DNA from: Terriglobia bacterium
GTDB taxonomy: Bacteria; Acidobacteriota; Terriglobia; UBA7540
Assembly (NCBI GenBank): GCA_035712365.1
Contig: DASTAW010000021.1
Location: forward strand, 86,032 to 150,031
DNA: 64,000 nt
Reading direction: 5' to 3'
Below the pieces are notes generated by a model that did not search any database, was not told the origin of the DNA, and saw only the letters and a list, made by a program, of their open reading frames with translations. The position numbers were made by a program, and so were the translations under genes. Numbering within the stretch: the first letter of the stretch is position 1; each line of letters begins with the position of its first letter. Of the stretch, positions 56,271-64,000 are shown in pieces.

Positions 56271-56957
56271 TCACTTGCTCTCGGGTGGCGTCGGTGGCGT
56301 GGGTGGCGTTGACGGCGTCCCCGGCCTCGCCGGACGCGGCAGGCTGCGCCGGCGGAAATTCTGATGGAATTCCGCCCGCGTGTCCTCTAATTTCTTCCAT
56401 TGCTCCTCGGTCAAGACGCCGCGGCTTTCGAGCATCGTCTGGATGCGTTCCTTCTCGAGCGCAGCCCGCGCCTGCGACACCTTCTCAACCTGCGCAAGCA
56501 CCTGGGCCTCATCCGGATGGAAGGTCCGCAGCATGGGGCCAAGGACCACTTCCTGCTTCTCCAGATCGGCGCGCAGATCAATCATCTTCAGACGTCCGTC
56601 CTGCGAGATTTTTTCAAGCTGTTGCTTCTGCTGGTCGCTTAACCCGAGCTCTTCAGCCACCCTGGGACTCGTCCACCATTCGCCCATTCCCCGGCCCCGG
56701 AACCACATCATCCCACCCGGTCCCATGGGATCTCTGACGCGCAAATTGAAAACCCGCTGCCCGGGCGCCGCCGGGTCATCAGGGCCTTGCTTCAGCATCA
56801 TTGTGTCTGGCCCTTGCATGGAGCCTGCCACAGGTCCCGCCTCCGCCGCTACGGTATCCGGCCCTTCAACAACCACGTCTTCGGACCGCTCCTGCGCCAT
56901 CGCGACGCTGCTGAAGAGCGCCACCACCAGGGCAATGTTAAACAACCTTTTCACCAT
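56271..56957 (-). CDS. Periplasmic Spy/CpxP-like (LTXXQ, heavy-metal-resistance-like) protein
   Basis: The 228-residue protein has a signal peptide (about 1-21, SVAMA), a low-complexity stretch, and an extended helical domain with LGLSDQQKQQLEKI near 104 and GVLTEEQWKKLEDT near 180, the LTxxQ-type repeats. The tail is a PTPPTPP run, probably unstructured. Such proteins often chaperone outer-membrane proteins or sense metals in the periplasm. Transcription runs away from an OmpR-type regulator gene 507 bases upstream on the same strand, with repeat family II between them. Confidence 0.8.
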   Translation of the reverse strand: MVKRLFNIALVVALFSSVAMAQERSEDVVVEGPDTVAAEAGPVAGSMQGPDTMMLKQGPDDPAAPGQRVFNLRVRDPMGPGGMMWFRGRGMGEWWTSPRVAEELGLSDQQKQQLEKISQDGRLKMIDLRADLEKQEVVLGPMLRTFHPDEAQVLAQVEKVSQARAALEKERIQTMLESRGVLTEEQWKKLEDTRAEFHQNFRRRSLPRPARPGTPSTPPTPPTPPESK

Positions 56958-57464
56958 TTCTGTTCTCCCCTTTCTTGAGATTCTGATCTCCGCTGATTGG
57001 GTAATGCCAGAGCGCGGCCCTCTATCGTCAATTTTCCCCGCCGTTGTACGCCTGCTGCCGCGTTTTCTGACCTCACCCTCCCATTGTTCATCAGATTGCC
57101 GGGAATGAATTTAAAGCCTGCGTAAATTCTGTTTTTGGTTCCTGCGGCGGACCATGCGCCGTTTGAACCCAGCCCAGTGTCCCACACAACTTTGTACAAC
57201 CCGCCGTGTGCGACCGTCATTCCGATTCCTCACAGCGGGAGAGGAACCTGCTTTTCATCCAAACAGAACGAAACCGTAGCGGCGGCTTCACGCCGCCAGG
57301 CGCTCCTTCGGTCATTCCGACCCCGCAAAGCGGGAGACAGAAACAGATTCCTCGCGCCAGAAGAGCGCCGGCCCTCGGAATGACTGGTTATGGCAGACAA
57401 TTGCGCGGGACGCTGCGCTGGATACGGTGGGGCGCATCAACGCCGGCTTCCGCGCCAGCACTTT
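56958..57464. other. Intergenic region with repeat family II variant
   Basis: About 500 bases. The middle is occupied by the 57216-57384 repeat. The promoter of the 56271 LTXXQ gene should lie at its left end. No credible small gene was seen. Confidence 0.5.
57216..57384. repeat. Palindromic repeat family II variant (GTCATTCCGA type)
   Basis: GTCATTCCGA occurs at 57216 and again at 57311-57320. The second copy is matched by a perfect inverted TCGGAATGAC at 57375-57384. Between them lies a hairpin (GGCGGCttcacGCCGCC). It resembles a nested or doubled copy of the family. Confidence 0.7.
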
Positions 57465-58181
57465 TCAGGAAGGTTGTGCAACGAACTTGTAACCCAGGCC
57501 GCGAACGGTGAGAAAATAGCGCGGGTTCTGCGGGTCCGCCTCCAGCTTCTGGCGAAGCATCCAGATATGCGCATCCACGGTGCGGGTCATTGTCGTTTCA
57601 TCATAACCCCACACTTCCCGCAGCAGTTCCTCGCGCGAGACGGTTGAGCCCTGCTGCTGGATAAAGTAAGCCAGCAACTCAAACTCCCGCGCCGACACCT
57701 CGACCGATTTGCCCTCGCGCCACACCGCCGTGCTGCGAAAGTCCACCGTCACCGGCCCAAACTGGAAGGTCGAGTCCCGATGGTTGGCCTGGGGTAATGA
57801 CGCCCTGCGCAGCAGCGCTTCGATGCGAGCGAGCAGTTCGGAGGAATCAAAAGGCTTGGCAAGGTAATCGTCGGCCCCGAGATGGAGTCCGGAAACCTTG
57901 TCCTCAATCTGGCCGCGCGCCGTCAGCATCAGAATGGGAGTGCGCACGGCGCGCCGCCGCAGGGTGCGGCAGATTTCAAACCCGTCCTTGTGCGGCAGCA
58001 TGACGTCCAGGATGATCAGGTTGAACCCGCCCTGCGAGGCCCGTTCCAGGGCTTCCGCGCCGTCTTTGACGCTCTCCACCTGGTAACCCTTGCTCGCCAG
58101 CAGATCAGTAAGCGTCAGCACCAGGGCAGCGTCGTCTTCCACCAGAAGCAGATGGGGCTGAATGAAATTTTTTCGTTTCAT
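57465..58181 (-). CDS. OmpR-family response regulator
   Basis: The 238-residue regulator has REC (about 9-122; LLLVEDDAALVLTL, LIILDVMLPHKDGFE with Asp, ADDYLAKPFDSSEL with the switch Lys) and a winged-helix DNA-binding domain (about 140-235; EVSAREFELLAYFIQQQGSTVS, VDAHIWMLRQKL, VRGLGYKF). It probably activates or represses a nearby envelope gene. The partner kinase gene lies upstream on the same strand, with repeat family II filling the gap. Confidence 0.92.
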   Translation of the reverse strand: MKRKNFIQPHLLLVEDDAALVLTLTDLLASKGYQVESVKDGAEALERASQGGFNLIILDVMLPHKDGFEICRTLRRRAVRTPILMLTARGQIEDKVSGLHLGADDYLAKPFDSSELLARIEALLRRASLPQANHRDSTFQFGPVTVDFRSTAVWREGKSVEVSAREFELLAYFIQQQGSTVSREELLREVWGYDETTMTRTVDAHIWMLRQKLEADPQNPRYFLTVRGLGYKFVAQPS

Positions 58182-58223
58182 GCTGCCTGCCGTTTTGGGC
58201 TGCTGAAAGAACTCTCGCGCGGC

Positions 58224-58302
58224 GTCATCCTGAGCGGAGCGAAGGATTTGTTTTGTTCATTTCAGTAAGGTACAGCAGATGCTTCGCTATGCTCAGCATG
58301 AC
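58224..58302. repeat. Palindromic repeat family II, copy 2
   Basis: It begins GTCATCCTGAGCGGAGCGAA then GGAT, contains CAGCAGATGCTTC, and ends CTCAGCATGAC. It matches the 56092 copy closely at both ends and in the middle, with a divergent loop. It lies between the kinase gene (58327) and the regulator gene (58181). Confidence 0.8.
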
Positions 58303-58326
58303 GGGCGTCCTGTTTTCAGCAATCGG

Positions 58327-60333
58327 TTAGACCAATCCACCCGGGCGGGCTTCCTGGCCCGCCTTTTGCTCAGCCTCCGCCATGGCGGGCAGATGGATGG
58401 TAAATCGCGATCCCTTTCCTTCCGCGCTCTCCACGCTCACACGCCCGCCCTGCGCCTCAATGTGGCGCTTCACGATGCTCAGGCCCAGCCCGGCGCCGGG
58501 CACTGCCGATGCCAGCACTTCATGGCCTCGATAGAACGGTTCAAAGATGTGGGGCAAATCTATTGGATCAATGCCGGGGCCATGGTCCTCCACCGAGATC
58601 CGCACTTCACCTCCGCCTCCATTGGGCGCGCACGCGGCCGTGATGCGCAGCCATCGGCCCTCGCCGCCATACTTGATGGCGTTGGCGAAGAGGTTCTTGA
58701 CGGCGCTCTCAACCGACGGAGCTTCCACCAGCACGGGCGGAAGATTGTCGTCTACTTTCTTTTCCACCTGCCAGCCGGCATCACGGAAGGCGGGAGTAAA
58801 TTCGGCGAGCGCGCGCTCCAGCATTGCGGGAACCTCAGTGGGAACCTCCTGGTAGCGCTTCGCGCCGGATTGGATGCCCGCGTAACTCATCACCTGCTCG
58901 ATCAGGTCCGTCAGCCGGCGTGCTTCATTTCGCACCAGCGCGCCATATTCCCTCACCCTGCCCGGCTCCTGCACCACGCCGCTTGAAAGGTTGAACCCGG
59001 CGGACTGAATGGACGCGAGAGGCGTCCGGAATTCATGCGAGACTCCTGCCACGAATTCCATCTCTCGCCGCGCCAGCTCGCGAGCGCGATGGGTGGCAAC
59101 CACCAGCGACCCCATGCTGACCGCCAGCACGAATAGGACTCCGAATCCCAACGCCAGGTCCCGCCGCCGCGTCCGGGCCACCAGCGCGTCAATTGAGCCG
59201 GCCTTGTTCTTCACCACCAGGACCCACGCGCCCGCCTCGCGAAATCGCCCGCGCCGCTCAGGACCCTGTGTTGAAGGACCTTCGGCGCCCGGCGGAGGTT
59301 CGGCGGCTATCGACAAGTCCATCAGATCGTCCGCTTCCGCCCCCCTGGCGAGCCTCCTGGCGCGAAATCGAAGCAGCGCGCCCAGCTCCCCATACGAAGC
59401 GAGCAGCAGAGCGTCACCGTCTGGCGAAGTAAAGGACGACGGCACGAGGCCTCGCTCAGAACTGAAAATGATTTGCCGCGGGTCGCCGCCCAGTATGCCA
59501 ACTCGATAACTGGCGATGCCCGCCCCGCCGAAACTTCGTTGCAGCAGTTGAGGAAACACGTGCTGCTTCAAATAGTTGATGTCCAATTCAAGGAAACACC
59601 AGCCGCGCAATCGCCCCGAAAAGCGCGCACGCGCCGGCAGATCGAAACGCGGCATTCCGCTCGGCGGAGGAGGCGCGCGGTGGATTTCCTCCCCCTCCGT
59701 AAAAATTTCCGGCCGCGAATCAGGACCGGCTTCCCGTTCTCCGCCTATCCGGAGAGTAAATCCGCGGCCCCTTTCGCCGGATTCCATCAGCGGAACAACA
59801 ATCATCGGGCGGGAGCCGTTGAGAGCGAACGGGAAGCCACCGGCCCGAACAAAAAAGAAGTTCCTGTGCTCCCGCGGGCCGGTCCTATCAATCCCTCCAG
59901 GTCGCGGCCGGAACGTTTCGAGTGATTCGGGCCAGGGCTCCTGGTTGAACTTTCCGCTCGATGCAGCGAGCGTGCGGAATTGCGTCTTTCCGTCCGCATC
60001 AATGGTGGCCACGCTCAGCGTTGACACCAGCGCGCTTGCGGCATCATTGCTCCGCCACTGCGCATAGAAATCGGCCAGGTACAGGTCGAGGTCTGCCGTG
60101 GCCGCCGATCGGGGCACGGGACGAAATGTCGCACGGATTTCCAGCAGCGGCGCCACAAACTCGCCGCGAAAACTGCGCATGGCGGCGTTCAGGAATTCCT
60201 CCTGCTGCTCGCGGTCCGCAACGCTGGCCCGGTTGATCCAGCCGTAAAGCAGCGTGCCGGCCAGCACCAGCCCCGCCGCAAAAACCGCAATCGTCAGCAG
60301 GGGATAATTCGACTTGGAAGGTTTCCAGCGCAC
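58327..60333 (-). CDS. Membrane sensor histidine kinase
   Basis: The 668-residue kinase has TM1 (about 12-33), a long extracytoplasmic region (35-385) with no recognised domain and a low-complexity part (RAPPPPSG), TM2 (about 390-415), HisKA with the phosphoacceptor His in VAGVSHEFRTPLASIQ near 434, and HATPase_c with NLFANAIKYGG, DHGPGIDP and PGAGLGLSIV. The start is a GTG at 60331-60333 with a weak ribosome-binding site. It precedes the OmpR-type regulator gene on the same strand, a likely cognate pair. Confidence 0.9.
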   Translation of the reverse strand: MRWKPSKSNYPLLTIAVFAAGLVLAGTLLYGWINRASVADREQQEEFLNAAMRSFRGEFVAPLLEIRATFRPVPRSAATADLDLYLADFYAQWRSNDAASALVSTLSVATIDADGKTQFRTLAASSGKFNQEPWPESLETFRPRPGGIDRTGPREHRNFFFVRAGGFPFALNGSRPMIVVPLMESGERGRGFTLRIGGEREAGPDSRPEIFTEGEEIHRAPPPPSGMPRFDLPARARFSGRLRGWCFLELDINYLKQHVFPQLLQRSFGGAGIASYRVGILGGDPRQIIFSSERGLVPSSFTSPDGDALLLASYGELGALLRFRARRLARGAEADDLMDLSIAAEPPPGAEGPSTQGPERRGRFREAGAWVLVVKNKAGSIDALVARTRRRDLALGFGVLFVLAVSMGSLVVATHRARELARREMEFVAGVSHEFRTPLASIQSAGFNLSSGVVQEPGRVREYGALVRNEARRLTDLIEQVMSYAGIQSGAKRYQEVPTEVPAMLERALAEFTPAFRDAGWQVEKKVDDNLPPVLVEAPSVESAVKNLFANAIKYGGEGRWLRITAACAPNGGGGEVRISVEDHGPGIDPIDLPHIFEPFYRGHEVLASAVPGAGLGLSIVKRHIEAQGGRVSVESAEGKGSRFTIHLPAMAEAEQKAGQEARPGGLV

Positions 60334-60711
60334 TTAACTGGATTATATAACGCGCGAGTTCAGCCCGCAGGCGCTTGTAAGCTGTCAAAAAGCAACTTTA
60401 CGAGGATTTTACACCCCGTGTTCTGGAATGGGTGGCGCAGACGTGGCGCTTTTTGCCATGTCTGCGAAACATTCCGCTGATGAGCGGGTCGCGCAGATAT
60501 CCCGCTCGTGGGGATGCCTAAATCCTTGGCGACGGGTTCATGGTTTTCTCTGCGGCCTCTGTGCGCTCTGTGGTAGAGCTTTTAACCAGCAAGAACCTGA
60601 GATTTGCCTCTGATTTCTGAAGCCGCGCTACAATTGATCCACCCGCGGAAGCCTGGAAAGAAATCTGAACGCCGCGGAGCCGCGCTCCGTCTATACCAGT
60701 GAGGCTTGCCG
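60334..60711. other. Intergenic divergent promoter region (kinase / ECF sigma)
   Basis: About 380 bases. It contains a candidate ECF promoter (60667-60691) for the sigma operon and should hold the kinase promoter. Confidence 0.5.
60667..60691 (+). promoter_or_regulatory. Candidate ECF-sigma promoter of the sigma operon
   Basis: GAAC (60667-60670), a 17-base spacer and CGTC (60688-60691) match the usual ECF -35/-10 form. It lies about 20 bases before the sigma ATG. The spacer also forms a small hairpin (CCGCGG-AGCCGCG-type). Autoregulation is inferred, as in most ECF operons. Confidence 0.55.
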
Positions 60712-61299
60712 ATGCCCGAATCGAGCGAAGGCGTTTTGAGCGACATTTTCCCAATCGCCGCTGCTTCCACAGACGAGCTGGAGACAGCGGTGCGGGAGCA
60801 CTCGCGCTGTGTTTACGCTATCGCTTACTCAGTGCTTCGCAATCACCACGACGCGGAAGACGCCGCCCAGGAAACTTTTGTGCGCTTCTGGCGGCACCAC
60901 CGGCGCTGGAAGCTGATCCGCAATCATCGGGCATGGCTGGCGCGAACGGCCTGGCACGTGGCGCTGGACTCGCGGAGAAAACGGCGCGCGCTGGACGAAT
61001 CATCCATTTCGCTCAGCGAGTCCGTCGAGGCGGTCTTGCGCCTTTACGCAGAGGGCGCGCCCGCCGATGAGATTGCGGGCCGCAAAGAAATGACGGCGCT
61101 GCTCGATCGGCTGATCGGATCCTTGCCCGAAGACCTTCGCCACGCGCTCACGCTGTCGCTCGCCGAGGACCTTACCTCGCCGGAAATTGCCGCCATCCTG
61201 CGAATTCCGGAAGGCACTATTCGCCAGCGCCTGTGGCAGGCGCGCCAGATTCTGAAAGAGAAGCTTTCCGTTTTGCTCGAGGGAAAACATGCGAGATAA
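60712..61299 (+). CDS. ECF-family RNA polymerase sigma factor
   Basis: The 195-residue protein has region 2 (about 20-90; VYAIAYSVLRNHHDAEDAAQETFVRFWRH and the DNA-melting AWLARTAWHVALDSRRKR) and region 4 (about 130-185; LSLAEDLTSPEIAAILRIPEGTIRQRLWQARQ). The ATG at 60712 follows GAGG; a TTG two codons upstream is open. It overlaps a membrane anti-sigma-like gene by 11 bases, the usual pairing in which a membrane partner holds the sigma factor inactive until a signal arrives. Confidence 0.92.
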   Translation: MPESSEGVLSDIFPIAAASTDELETAVREHSRCVYAIAYSVLRNHHDAEDAAQETFVRFWRHHRRWKLIRNHRAWLARTAWHVALDSRRKRRALDESSISLSESVEAVLRLYAEGAPADEIAGRKEMTALLDRLIGSLPEDLRHALTLSLAEDLTSPEIAAILRIPEGTIRQRLWQARQILKEKLSVLLEGKHAR

Positions 61300-61924
61300 A
61301 GACCGGTTCGTTGACGAACTCCTCGATTCCGCGCTTGCCCATCATCGAACGGCAGAGCCGCGCCCTGGGCTCGAAGCCCGACTGCTGGAGCGTGCCCGCG
61401 CGGGTGCCAGCGAACAAAGCGCCGGAGGTAACATCTGGAAATTGTGGATAGCCGCTGCGGCAACCGTGGCAGTCGCCATAATGTTCTTCGCGATTCGCGT
61501 GGCAAACCGCCCGCATAGCCCGGCGGCGGAAACATCTCAAGCCAGTAAGGCCGTTCCTGCGCCAACCCCCAAGGGGATACTGACGGCGAATTCAGGAGCA
61601 GCTCCCAAGGCCGGCAACGCAATATCGATTATTGAGCCAAAACGAGCCGCACACCGCGAAAGCAAACCGTCGCGCCGCGTAAAAAATTCTTCGAGGCAAG
61701 TGGAGGCGCATCACTGGCCGTCCCAGTTCCCTACCCCGGCGCCGCTCACACCGGAACAGAAGGCTCTGGTCCAATACGTTCGCGACACGCCACCACAGGT
61801 GCTGGAGGCGTCGCTTTTCAAACAGAAGTCTGAAGGTCGGCCAATGGAGATCAGGTCCTTGAAGATCGCTCCACTGGAAATTCAGCCCCTGAGCGTGGGG
61901 TCAAGAGCAGAGGAACTGCAGTAG
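61289..61924 (+). CDS. Putative membrane anti-sigma factor
   Basis: The 211-residue protein has a short cytoplasmic helical domain (1-45, DELLDSALAHHRTAEPRPGLE), one membrane helix (about 50-70, LWIAAAATVAVAIMFFAI), and a periplasmic tail of about 140 residues rich in Ala/Pro/Ser/Lys. Its position overlapping the ECF gene and its topology fit an anti-sigma factor, but the HxxxCxxC zinc motif of ZAS-type factors is absent. The periplasmic tail would be the sensor or a proteolysis site. Function is inferred from position. Confidence 0.7.
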   Translation: MRDKDRFVDELLDSALAHHRTAEPRPGLEARLLERARAGASEQSAGGNIWKLWIAAAATVAVAIMFFAIRVANRPHSPAAETSQASKAVPAPTPKGILTANSGAAPKAGNAISIIEPKRAAHRESKPSRRVKNSSRQVEAHHWPSQFPTPAPLTPEQKALVQYVRDTPPQVLEASLFKQKSEGRPMEIRSLKIAPLEIQPLSVGSRAEELQ

Positions 61925-61965
61925 TTCGTACAGCTAAGAAAACGTCCTGCAGATTGGAGAATGCC

Positions 61966-62520
61966 ATGAGAAAAGCAAAGTGGAACGTCTTGATCCTGAC
62001 CTTGGCGCTGGCCTTGGCCTCTGTTGGAGTACAGGTCCTCGCTGCGCCGCAGCCTGTAGGGCAGGAGCAAAGCGAAACGTCAGCAAAAAAGGAAGCTCCG
62101 CTGGACGTCAACATTTACCGCGTGAGCTACAGGGTGGACGAAGTGGAGAACGGCAAGACTATCAATTCCCGCTCATACACTCTGATGACCCAGGTCGGCA
62201 ATAGGGCCAGTACCCGCATTGGAAGCCAGGTGCCATATAGTACCGGAAAGGATATTCAGTATCAGAACGTAGGGATGAATATCGATTGCAAGCTGATGAA
62301 ACAAGGCGGGGATTTGCTCGTGCAGACATGGCTCAATATGAATACTGTCGCGGGCAAAGAAATGATGCCTTCGGGGGCGCAGAACCCTGTGTTTGGCACA
62401 TTTCAAATCCAGGATGTAACATCCTCCACAATCGGAAAACCAGCATTCGTGGGTTCAATCGACGATGTGGCTTCTAACCGCCATTATCTAATTGAAGTCA
62501 CCGTAACCGAGGCAAAGTAA
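61966..62520 (+). CDS. Secreted protein of unknown function, third gene of the ECF operon
   Basis: The 184-residue protein has a signal peptide (MRKAKWNVLILTLALALASVG, cleavage near VLAA). A mostly beta domain follows (VNIYRVSYRVDEVENGKTIN, SYTLMTQVGNRASTRIGSQ, VGMNIDCKLMKQGGDLLV). I do not recognise a named family, although its opening resembles proteins annotated as FimV/BON-neighbour hypotheticals. The ATG at 61966 directly begins the signal peptide; ATG 61954 is four codons earlier. It is the likeliest target of the ECF factor. Confidence 0.75.
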   Translation: MRKAKWNVLILTLALALASVGVQVLAAPQPVGQEQSETSAKKEAPLDVNIYRVSYRVDEVENGKTINSRSYTLMTQVGNRASTRIGSQVPYSTGKDIQYQNVGMNIDCKLMKQGGDLLVQTWLNMNTVAGKEMMPSGAQNPVFGTFQIQDVTSSTIGKPAFVGSIDDVASNRHYLIEVTVTEAK

Positions 62521-62543
62521 CTTCCACCCCACATCCCCGCGCG

Positions 62544-62570
62544 TGGCACGGGCGTCCCGCCCGTATCCCG
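62544..62570. repeat. Palindromic repeat family III, copy 2
   Basis: It begins GTGGCACGGGCGTCCCGCCC. The inner ACGGGCG-TCC-CGCCCGT forms a perfect 7-bp hairpin (62548-62564). It matches the minus-strand reading of the 40167-40217 copy except for transitions. It lies just past the ECF operon and could terminate it, although no T-run follows. Confidence 0.55.
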
Positions 62571-62605
62571 CGACCATCGCCGCGCCTTAGGAGGTCGGAG
62601 CTGTT

Positions 62606-62623
62606 AGAGTCTGTGTGGCAACT
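62606..62623. repeat. Left terminal inverted repeat of the IS element
   Basis: This 18-base sequence is the perfect reverse complement of 63983-64000. Bases outside (CTGTT) differ in context and mark the left boundary. Confidence 0.88.
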
Positions 62624-62719
62624 GGCTTGGCGGCGACGTAATTTACCGATTACAGGAGGTGTTGAGGATGTTTTGGAGCTTTTCCGATTCCGGCCGAGGC
62701 ATGGGGCCTTCGTAGGGTC

Positions 62720-63937
62720 TCAGCCGGTGGCCTGCGTGGCTGCAGTCAGCTTCCACATCCGTGTCAGGTTGTAAGCCGTCGCTGCCAGCGACCACTCCAC
62801 TTGCACCTTCTGCAAACCTCGCCGCCGGAATTGCCGCATCCCTCGTTGCTCTTTCAAGACTCCAAACACCGGCTCGATCAGGGCCTTGCGCACTCCGTAG
62901 ATCGCTCGCCCCAGCCGACTACGCAACTTGCGCCGTATCTGACGGTGCACCGGGTCCGTGGCCCGGCCCCGCAACCGCCCCCCTCGGTTCAGAACCTGCG
63001 CCAAGTTCGTATCCGGCACATAAGCATCAATCTTCCCTTGGGCCAAAACTTTCAAGTCCTCGAGCACAAAAAAGCCGCTGTCCGCGCTGACCTGTCCCGG
63101 CGTTTCTCCGCACCGCTGCCTGACCGCTTCCACCACCGGCACCAGCAGGCCGTGGTCCGTGACCTTCTGACTCACCCGCTGTTCCACGATCAGGTGGTCT
63201 TTGCTCACCGCCAAAGTCGCCGTGTAGCCCAGCGTGAAGCCCTTCCGCTCCTTCAGAAACCGGCTCTCCGGATCGGTGACCGAGCGGCGCTTCAACCCGC
63301 TCTTCTTCAGCCGCTCCAGCCGCGGAGCAATCTCGGCCAATTGCTTCTCCAGCCGGGCGCACTCTGGCTGCGCCAGGATCACTCCGGCGGCCTCGTTGGG
63401 GTCTTCGGCCTTGCAGGCCTGTTGCCAGCGTCGAATCTGCCGCCGAATCCGCGCCCGCTGCCCGCGCAGCTTCTGCTCGGTGTCCACCCGGTTCGGCGAG
63501 GCGTTCGCCTTCACCCGCGTCGAGTCGATGGCTACCTGTCCCAGCTTCGCCAGCCCCGCCCCCCGCGCCTGCTCGATCACCTGCGTGAACAGATCGTTCA
63601 GCGCCTTCGGGTGTCGCCGCCGAAACTCGTTCAGCGTCCAGAAATCCGGCTGCGCTCCTCCGGCCAGATACCGCAACGGCAGGTCCTCCCGAATCCGCTG
63701 CTCCAGCCGCCGCGAACTGGTGATCCCCAGCGCATAGGCATACAGCCATACGCTAACCATCAGCGCCGGATGATAGGCCAGGCGCCCCTCTTCCCCATAC
63801 TCCGCCTCGAACGCGCCCAGGTCCAGCTTCCCCACCATCCGACGGATGTAAAAACACAGATGATTGCTGCCCAGAACATCCCCCACCGAGGGCGGCAGCA
63901 GGTAAGCTTGATCGGGATTGTAATCAAAAAATTTCAT
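62720..63937 (-). CDS. IS1182-family DDE transposase
   Basis: The 405-residue transposase has an N-terminal DNA-binding helical domain (1-110, including PSVGDVLGSNHLCFYIRRMV) and a DDE catalytic core: VAIDSTRVKANAS near 135, VSADSGFFVLEDL near 277 and a glutamate in IEPVFGVLKEQRGMRQFR near 365. No stop or frameshift is present, so the enzyme may be active. ATG 63937 lies behind GAGGAGAT; a frame-start eight codons earlier is open. A TATAAT box lies about 20 bases upstream of the frame start, inside the right end. Confidence 0.93.
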   Translation of the reverse strand: MKFFDYNPDQAYLLPPSVGDVLGSNHLCFYIRRMVGKLDLGAFEAEYGEEGRLAYHPALMVSVWLYAYALGITSSRRLEQRIREDLPLRYLAGGAQPDFWTLNEFRRRHPKALNDLFTQVIEQARGAGLAKLGQVAIDSTRVKANASPNRVDTEQKLRGQRARIRRQIRRWQQACKAEDPNEAAGVILAQPECARLEKQLAEIAPRLERLKKSGLKRRSVTDPESRFLKERKGFTLGYTATLAVSKDHLIVEQRVSQKVTDHGLLVPVVEAVRQRCGETPGQVSADSGFFVLEDLKVLAQGKIDAYVPDTNLAQVLNRGGRLRGRATDPVHRQIRRKLRSRLGRAIYGVRKALIEPVFGVLKEQRGMRQFRRRGLQKVQVEWSLAATAYNLTRMWKLTAATQATG

Positions 63938-63982
63938 CTGCGGATCTCCTCTCACCCGCATTATAACCAGGTGTCAAGATGG

Positions 63983-64000
63983 AGTTGCCACACAGACTCT
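63983..64000. repeat. Right terminal inverted repeat of the IS element
   Basis: This 18-base sequence is the perfect reverse complement of 62606-62623 and ends exactly at the window edge. Confidence 0.88.

Larger units (their letters stand above)
62606..64000 (-). mobile_element. IS1182-like insertion sequence, apparently intact
   Basis: The element is bounded by perfect 18-bp inverted repeats (AGAGTCTGTGTGGCAACT at 62606-62623, and its complement at 63983-64000) and contains one full-length transposase gene. Its right end coincides with the window edge, so the target-site duplication cannot be seen, and the repeat could be longer than 18 bp. Confidence 0.9.

Overview
The window looks like a chromosomal segment of an Acidobacteriota (Terriglobia-like) genome, probably from soil or sediment. 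This is an inference from high G+C, many periplasmic TPR proteins, a very large Oar-type TonB-dependent receptor with an N-terminal carboxypeptidase-regulatory-like domain beside a LacI regulator, a YncE/phosphoesterase fusion, DUF2844-DUF3443 lipoproteins, and abundant short palindromic intergenic repeats. No 16S rRNA gene or other decisive marker is present, so the phylum is not proven.

Region 1 (1-16.6 kb, all minus strand) is a long housekeeping and envelope run. It reads proS, a DUF4845-like fragment, a class A penicillin-binding protein, two TPR proteins, an NfeD protease with its slipin partner, a SPOR protein, lnt, prfB (with a programmed +1 frameshift), a small membrane protein, metK-ahcY (coupled by a one-base overlap), and the start of a TldD/PmbA protein. 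Region 2 (16.9-22.7 kb) holds a CPA2 antiporter, mqnD of the futalosine menaquinone pathway, a YajR-like MFS transporter, a secreted YncE-like propeller and a DHFR/RibD-C-fold reductase. Region 3 (23.3-27.5 kb) holds cimA (citramalate route to isoleucine), mscL with a C-terminal zinc ribbon, a mandelate-racemase-family dehydratase and tRNA-Leu(CAA).

Region 4 (27.6-35.2 kb) is a dense minus-strand signalling block: YfiR, a CHASE8-like sensor kinase, two stand-alone receiver proteins and a 1274-residue REC-PAS-GAF-kinase protein. Region 5 (35.6-43.7 kb) mixes a Tat-exported DegT-like aminotransferase, a two-domain thioredoxin-like protein, an MddA-like methyltransferase, a MarC protein, a secreted YncE/phosphoesterase and a DUF309 protein. 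Region 6 (43.8-46.6 kb) is a tight operon of a HAD phosphatase, a deoxyhypusine-synthase-like protein and a PfkB kinase. It is the best candidate here for an undescribed pathway.

Region 7 (46.7-52 kb) pairs the TonB-dependent receptor with a divergent LacI regulator. The receptor has a clear promoter, a leader with four copies of one half-site, and a terminator. Region 8 (52.1-62.5 kb) holds a TPR protein, two Spy/CpxP-like LTXXQ proteins, DUF2844-DUF3443, an OmpR-type two-component system and an ECF sigma/anti-sigma/secreted-protein operon with a likely autoregulatory promoter. The window ends in an intact IS1182-like element bounded by perfect 18-bp inverted repeats. Three families of short palindromic repeats are scattered between genes; one copy supplies the stop codon of proS and another separates a kinase gene from its regulator.
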